Source of the DNA: Clostridia bacterium
Lineage (GTDB): Bacteria; Bacillota; Clostridia; Oscillospirales; CAG-272
Direction: 5' to 3'
NCBI GenBank assembly: GCA_900768535.1
Contig: CAAGDE010000036.1
Location: 1 to 6,756 of the forward strand
DNA: 6,756 nucleotides
Shown here in pieces: positions 5,233 through 6,756 of the stretch. Each line of letters starts with the position of its first letter. Position 1 is the stretch's first letter. Under the pieces are notes generated by a model that did no database searches, was not told the DNA's origin, and was given only the letters and a program-made list of their open reading frames with translations. The position numbers and the translations under genes were made by a program.

Positions 5233-5963
5233 TTGAGCTGATTCATCTGGAAAAGAAATTCGGCAATCACGAGGTTCTGCGGGACATCAACCTGACGGTG
5301 CACCGCGGCGAGGTGATCAGCGTCATCGGATCGTCCGGTTCCGGAAAGAGCACCATGCTCCGGTGCGTCAACCTCCTGGAGCAGCCGACCGGCGGGCAGA
5401 TTCTGTACGAGGGAAAGGACATTTCCGCCCCCGGTATGCGGCTGGCGGACTACCGGGCGAAGGTGGTGATGGTGTTTCAGCAGTTCAACCTGTTCGGGAA
5501 TATGAGCGCGCTGGAAAACTGCGTGCGCCCGCAAACGGTGGTGCTGAAGCGCCCGCGCGCCGAAGCCAGGGCAAACGCGCTGAAGTACCTGGAAATGGTG
5601 GGAATGTCGGCATATGTCAACGCCAAGCCGGCGCAGCTCTCCGGCGGACAGAAGCAGAGAGTTGCGATTGCGCGGGCGCTCTCGATGGAGCCGGACGCAA
5701 TCCTGTTCGATGAGCCGACCTCGGCGCTGGACCCCGAAATGGTGGGGGAGGTGCTGGAGGTTATGAAGCGGCTGGCGCAGTCGGGCCTGACGATGGTGGT
5801 TGTGACGCATGAGATGGCGTTTGCACGGGACGTCTCCGACCGTGTGATATTCATGGACGGCGGCGTGATTGCGGAGGAAGGAACGCCCGCAGAGCTGTTC
5901 GGAAACCCGCGCGAAGCAAGAACCCGCGCATTCCTGAGCAGATATCTCGGCGAAAACGCCTGA
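5220..5963 (+). CDS. Amino acid ABC transporter ATP-binding protein (GlnQ/HisP family)
   Basis: Cytoplasmic ATPase that powers the importer, 247 residues, the usual size for this family. All nucleotide-binding motifs are intact: Walker A GSSGSGKST (37-45), Q-loop VFQQFNLF (85-92), signature LSGGQKQR (140-147), Walker B ILFDEP (161-166) with catalytic E165, D-loop SALD (168-171), and the switch histidine H197 in VTHEM. The C-terminal block GTPAELFGNPREARTRAFLSRYL is typical of polar amino acid ATPases. AGGAGG at 5207-5212 is seven bases before the ATG, inside the permease gene, which ends 13 bp later, so translation is probably coupled. As last gene of the operon it is followed by terminator-like structures from 6041. 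Domain assignment is secure; substrate identity comes only from the shared riboswitch. Confidence 0.97.
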   Translation: MEKVIELIHLEKKFGNHEVLRDINLTVHRGEVISVIGSSGSGKSTMLRCVNLLEQPTGGQILYEGKDISAPGMRLADYRAKVVMVFQQFNLFGNMSALENCVRPQTVVLKRPRAEARANALKYLEMVGMSAYVNAKPAQLSGGQKQRVAIARALSMEPDAILFDEPTSALDPEMVGEVLEVMKRLAQSGLTMVVVTHEMAFARDVSDRVIFMDGGVIAEEGTPAELFGNPREARTRAFLSRYLGENA

Positions 5964-6040
5964 AATCTCCCCACGATTGGCTTCCCGATGCAGTGAAAAT
6001 TTTCGCCTGCTTTGCGCCTGTTTGGTCAAAGAAAAAGCGG

Positions 6041-6061
6041 CGCTTGGTTTAGCGTTTTTTT
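6041..6061 (+). terminator. Possible weak terminator with T7 tract after the ABC operon
   Basis: CGCT (6041-6044) and AGCG (6051-6054) form a short stem around a six-base loop, directly followed by seven T (6055-6061). The stem is short, but the T run is the longest on this strand after the ATPase gene. It may work together with the larger hairpin just downstream. Confidence 0.45.
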
Positions 6062-6064
6062 GAA

Positions 6065-6103
6065 AAAGACCGCGCTTCCGAAGGTTTCGGGAGTGCGGTC
6101 TTT
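6065..6103. terminator. Strong hairpin, probable bidirectional terminator
   Basis: AAAGACCGC-G-CTTCCGAA (6065-6082), loop GGT, TTCGGGAG-T-GCGGTCTTT (6086-6103): 18 consecutive pairs including two G-U. Reading rightward the 3' arm ends in TCTTTC, a weak U tract. Reading leftward it ends in TCTTTTTC, a better one. It lies between the rightward ABC operon and a possible leftward ORF ending at 6115, as a shared terminator would. Confidence 0.82.
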
Positions 6104-6114
6104 CATAGCAGCTC

Positions 6115-6363
6115 TCAAAAATACAGGCAATCCCCATCCGCGACAAACCAGCCTGAACAATCCCGCCGACTGACGCCGGAAAACACCCGGGACACCATAT
6201 CCTTCAGGTATTCCCAAAAGCGTTGCCCCGTCGTTCCGTCTGTATACGTGGTGTGTGTCGTTTGACCGTTCAGCCGCACAGAACCCAAAAACGGTTTGCG
6301 CGCGGGGCTTACCCAACGGAGCATGACCGTGGACGTAGGTCTTTCCAATGGCTCGCCCATCAC
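6115..6363 (-). CDS. Doubtful small hypothetical protein or gene remnant
   Basis: An 82-residue leftward frame that I do not recognise. It is basic and aromatic-rich, with phrases such as TTYTDGTTGQRFWEYLKDM and a C-terminus CSGWFVADGDCLYF, and no membrane segment or signal peptide. For: third codon positions are GC-rich like the neighbours, and a strong hairpin terminator begins 12 bp after its stop. Against: neither the GTG at 6363 nor the ATG at 6360 has a Shine-Dalgarno sequence, and no clear promoter precedes it. It may be the tail of a decayed gene. The plus strand of 6104-6413 carries no better coding candidate. Confidence 0.3.
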   Translation of the reverse strand: MMGEPLERPTSTVMLRWVSPARKPFLGSVRLNGQTTHTTYTDGTTGQRFWEYLKDMVSRVFSGVSRRDCSGWFVADGDCLYF

Positions 6364-6413
6364 TTTGCTGCTTGCGTTGCTCTTGGTATTTTATAATATT
6401 TACAAATTTATAA

Positions 6414-6442
6414 TTGCTTTTTGGGCAGGGGAATGATATAAT
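6414..6442 (+). promoter_or_regulatory. Promoter for the lipoprotein gene at the right edge
   Basis: TTGCTT (6414-6419), a 17-bp spacer and TATAAT (6437-6442) with TGA before it (extended -10). It is preceded by an A/T-rich stretch (about 6388-6415) that could serve as an UP-like element. Transcription would start near 6449, about 36 nt before the ATG at 6485. Confidence 0.72.
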
Positions 6443-6484
6443 GAGTATATAAACTGTTAAAAATAAATTAGAGGAGCTTTCACA

Positions 6485-6756
6485 ATGAAGAAAAGGATTT
6501 TGGCAGTTTTGTTGCCGGCGTTGCTGGTTGCGAATCTCGGCTCGTGCAAGTCTGATCCCCCGATTAAGATCCGGGTGCCGCTTGGAAATACCGATACCGC
6601 CGAATCGCCGGGCAAATCCGATACCGATACGATTGGAGGAGAATATGATTCAGCGACATATATGTGGTATACCCTCAATGACGATGGGAAGTCATATTCC
6701 GCTTGTCCGGGAATGTTACCGGATGTCATCAAAGAGTTCGTTATTCCGGGCGAATA
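6485..6756 (+). CDS. Surface lipoprotein, probable BspA-like leucine-rich repeat protein (3' end outside window)
   Basis: Only the first 90 codons are present; the frame is open to the window edge. Residues 1-21 form a lipoprotein signal peptide (MKKR start, hydrophobic core, lipobox LGSC with C21 as anchor), so the product should be tethered outside the membrane. A low-complexity Thr/Asp/Ser/Gly linker follows (34-52). Then comes a passage, YTLNDDGKSYSAC to IKEFVIPGE (62-90), that resembles the entry to LRR_5/BspA-type repeats, which commonly read 'L.DG.Y.V......VVIP..Y.G.PVT.IG..AF'. That assignment rests on a short match and cannot be confirmed without the rest of the gene. GAGGAG at 6471-6476 lies eight bases before the ATG. 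The gene has its own promoter and is separated from the ABC operon by about 520 bp. Confidence 0.75.
   Translation, partial: MKKRILAVLLPALLVANLGSCKSDPPIKIRVPLGNTDTAESPGKSDTDTIGGEYDSATYMWYTLNDDGKSYSACPGMLPDVIKEFVIPGE

Noticed and set aside
5151..6146. Leftward 331-codon frame opposite the ATPase
   Set aside because: It runs through the terminator hairpin and opposite every ABC ATPase motif, with no recognisable domain.
6323..6436. Rightward 37-codon frame with one hydrophobic segment (TLLLALLLVFYNIYKFIIAF)
   Set aside because: The hydrophobic run comes from the A/T-rich promoter region. It has no proper Shine-Dalgarno spacing and it runs through the -35 box of the next gene's promoter.
1..6756. 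CRISPR arrays, insertion sequences, tRNA or rRNA genes, defence systems
   Set aside because: No regularly spaced repeats, transposase motifs, tRNA-like folds or rRNA sequence were seen. Everything apart from the listed features reads as ordinary metabolic and transport DNA.

Overview
The window looks like chromosomal DNA from a fairly GC-rich member of the Bacillota, most likely a gut-type clostridium (Oscillospirales/Ruminococcaceae-like). The reasons are strong AGGAGG-type ribosome binding sites, near-consensus TTGACA-17-TATAAT promoters, an L-box (lysine) riboswitch, ECF-type vitamin uptake, and a DUF3737 gene beside a MalY/PatB gene. The taxonomic call is an inference from style and gene content.

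Layout. Bases 1-119 hold no gene that can be supported. A leftward gene (120-941) encodes an ECF transporter S component with an unusual C-terminal zinc ribbon and an acidic tail of five-residue repeats. A divergent promoter region (about 990-1107) separates it from a rightward two-gene operon: a DUF3737 beta-helix-like protein (1158-2015), overlapping by 11 bp a MalY/PatB-type cystathionine beta-lyase/aminotransferase (2005-3156).

A second rightward operon starts from a consensus promoter at 3215-3243. Its leader carries a lysine riboswitch aptamer (3273-3438) followed by a GC-rich terminator-like hairpin. It then encodes a complete polar amino acid ABC importer: a lipoprotein binding protein (3539-4414), a permease (4450-5232) and an ATPase (5220-5963). 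The riboswitch makes lysine the most likely substrate and predicts that the importer is switched off when lysine is plentiful. Terminator-like structures follow at 6041-6103.

Between 6104 and 6413 there is only a doubtful small leftward ORF (6115-6363). At 6485 a new lipoprotein gene starts from its own promoter and runs off the right edge; its visible part resembles the start of a BspA-like (LRR_5) leucine-rich repeat surface protein.

The most notable observation is that the ABC binding protein appears to be circularly permuted. The half that normally forms the second lobe comes first after the signal peptide, and the half that normally forms the N-terminal lobe comes last, yet the residues expected to hold the amino acid are present in both. 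Second is the zinc-ribbon and repeat tail on the ECF S component. Third is a 29-bp imperfect inverted repeat formed by the two divergent promoters, whose similarity extends through the spacer between -35 and -10.
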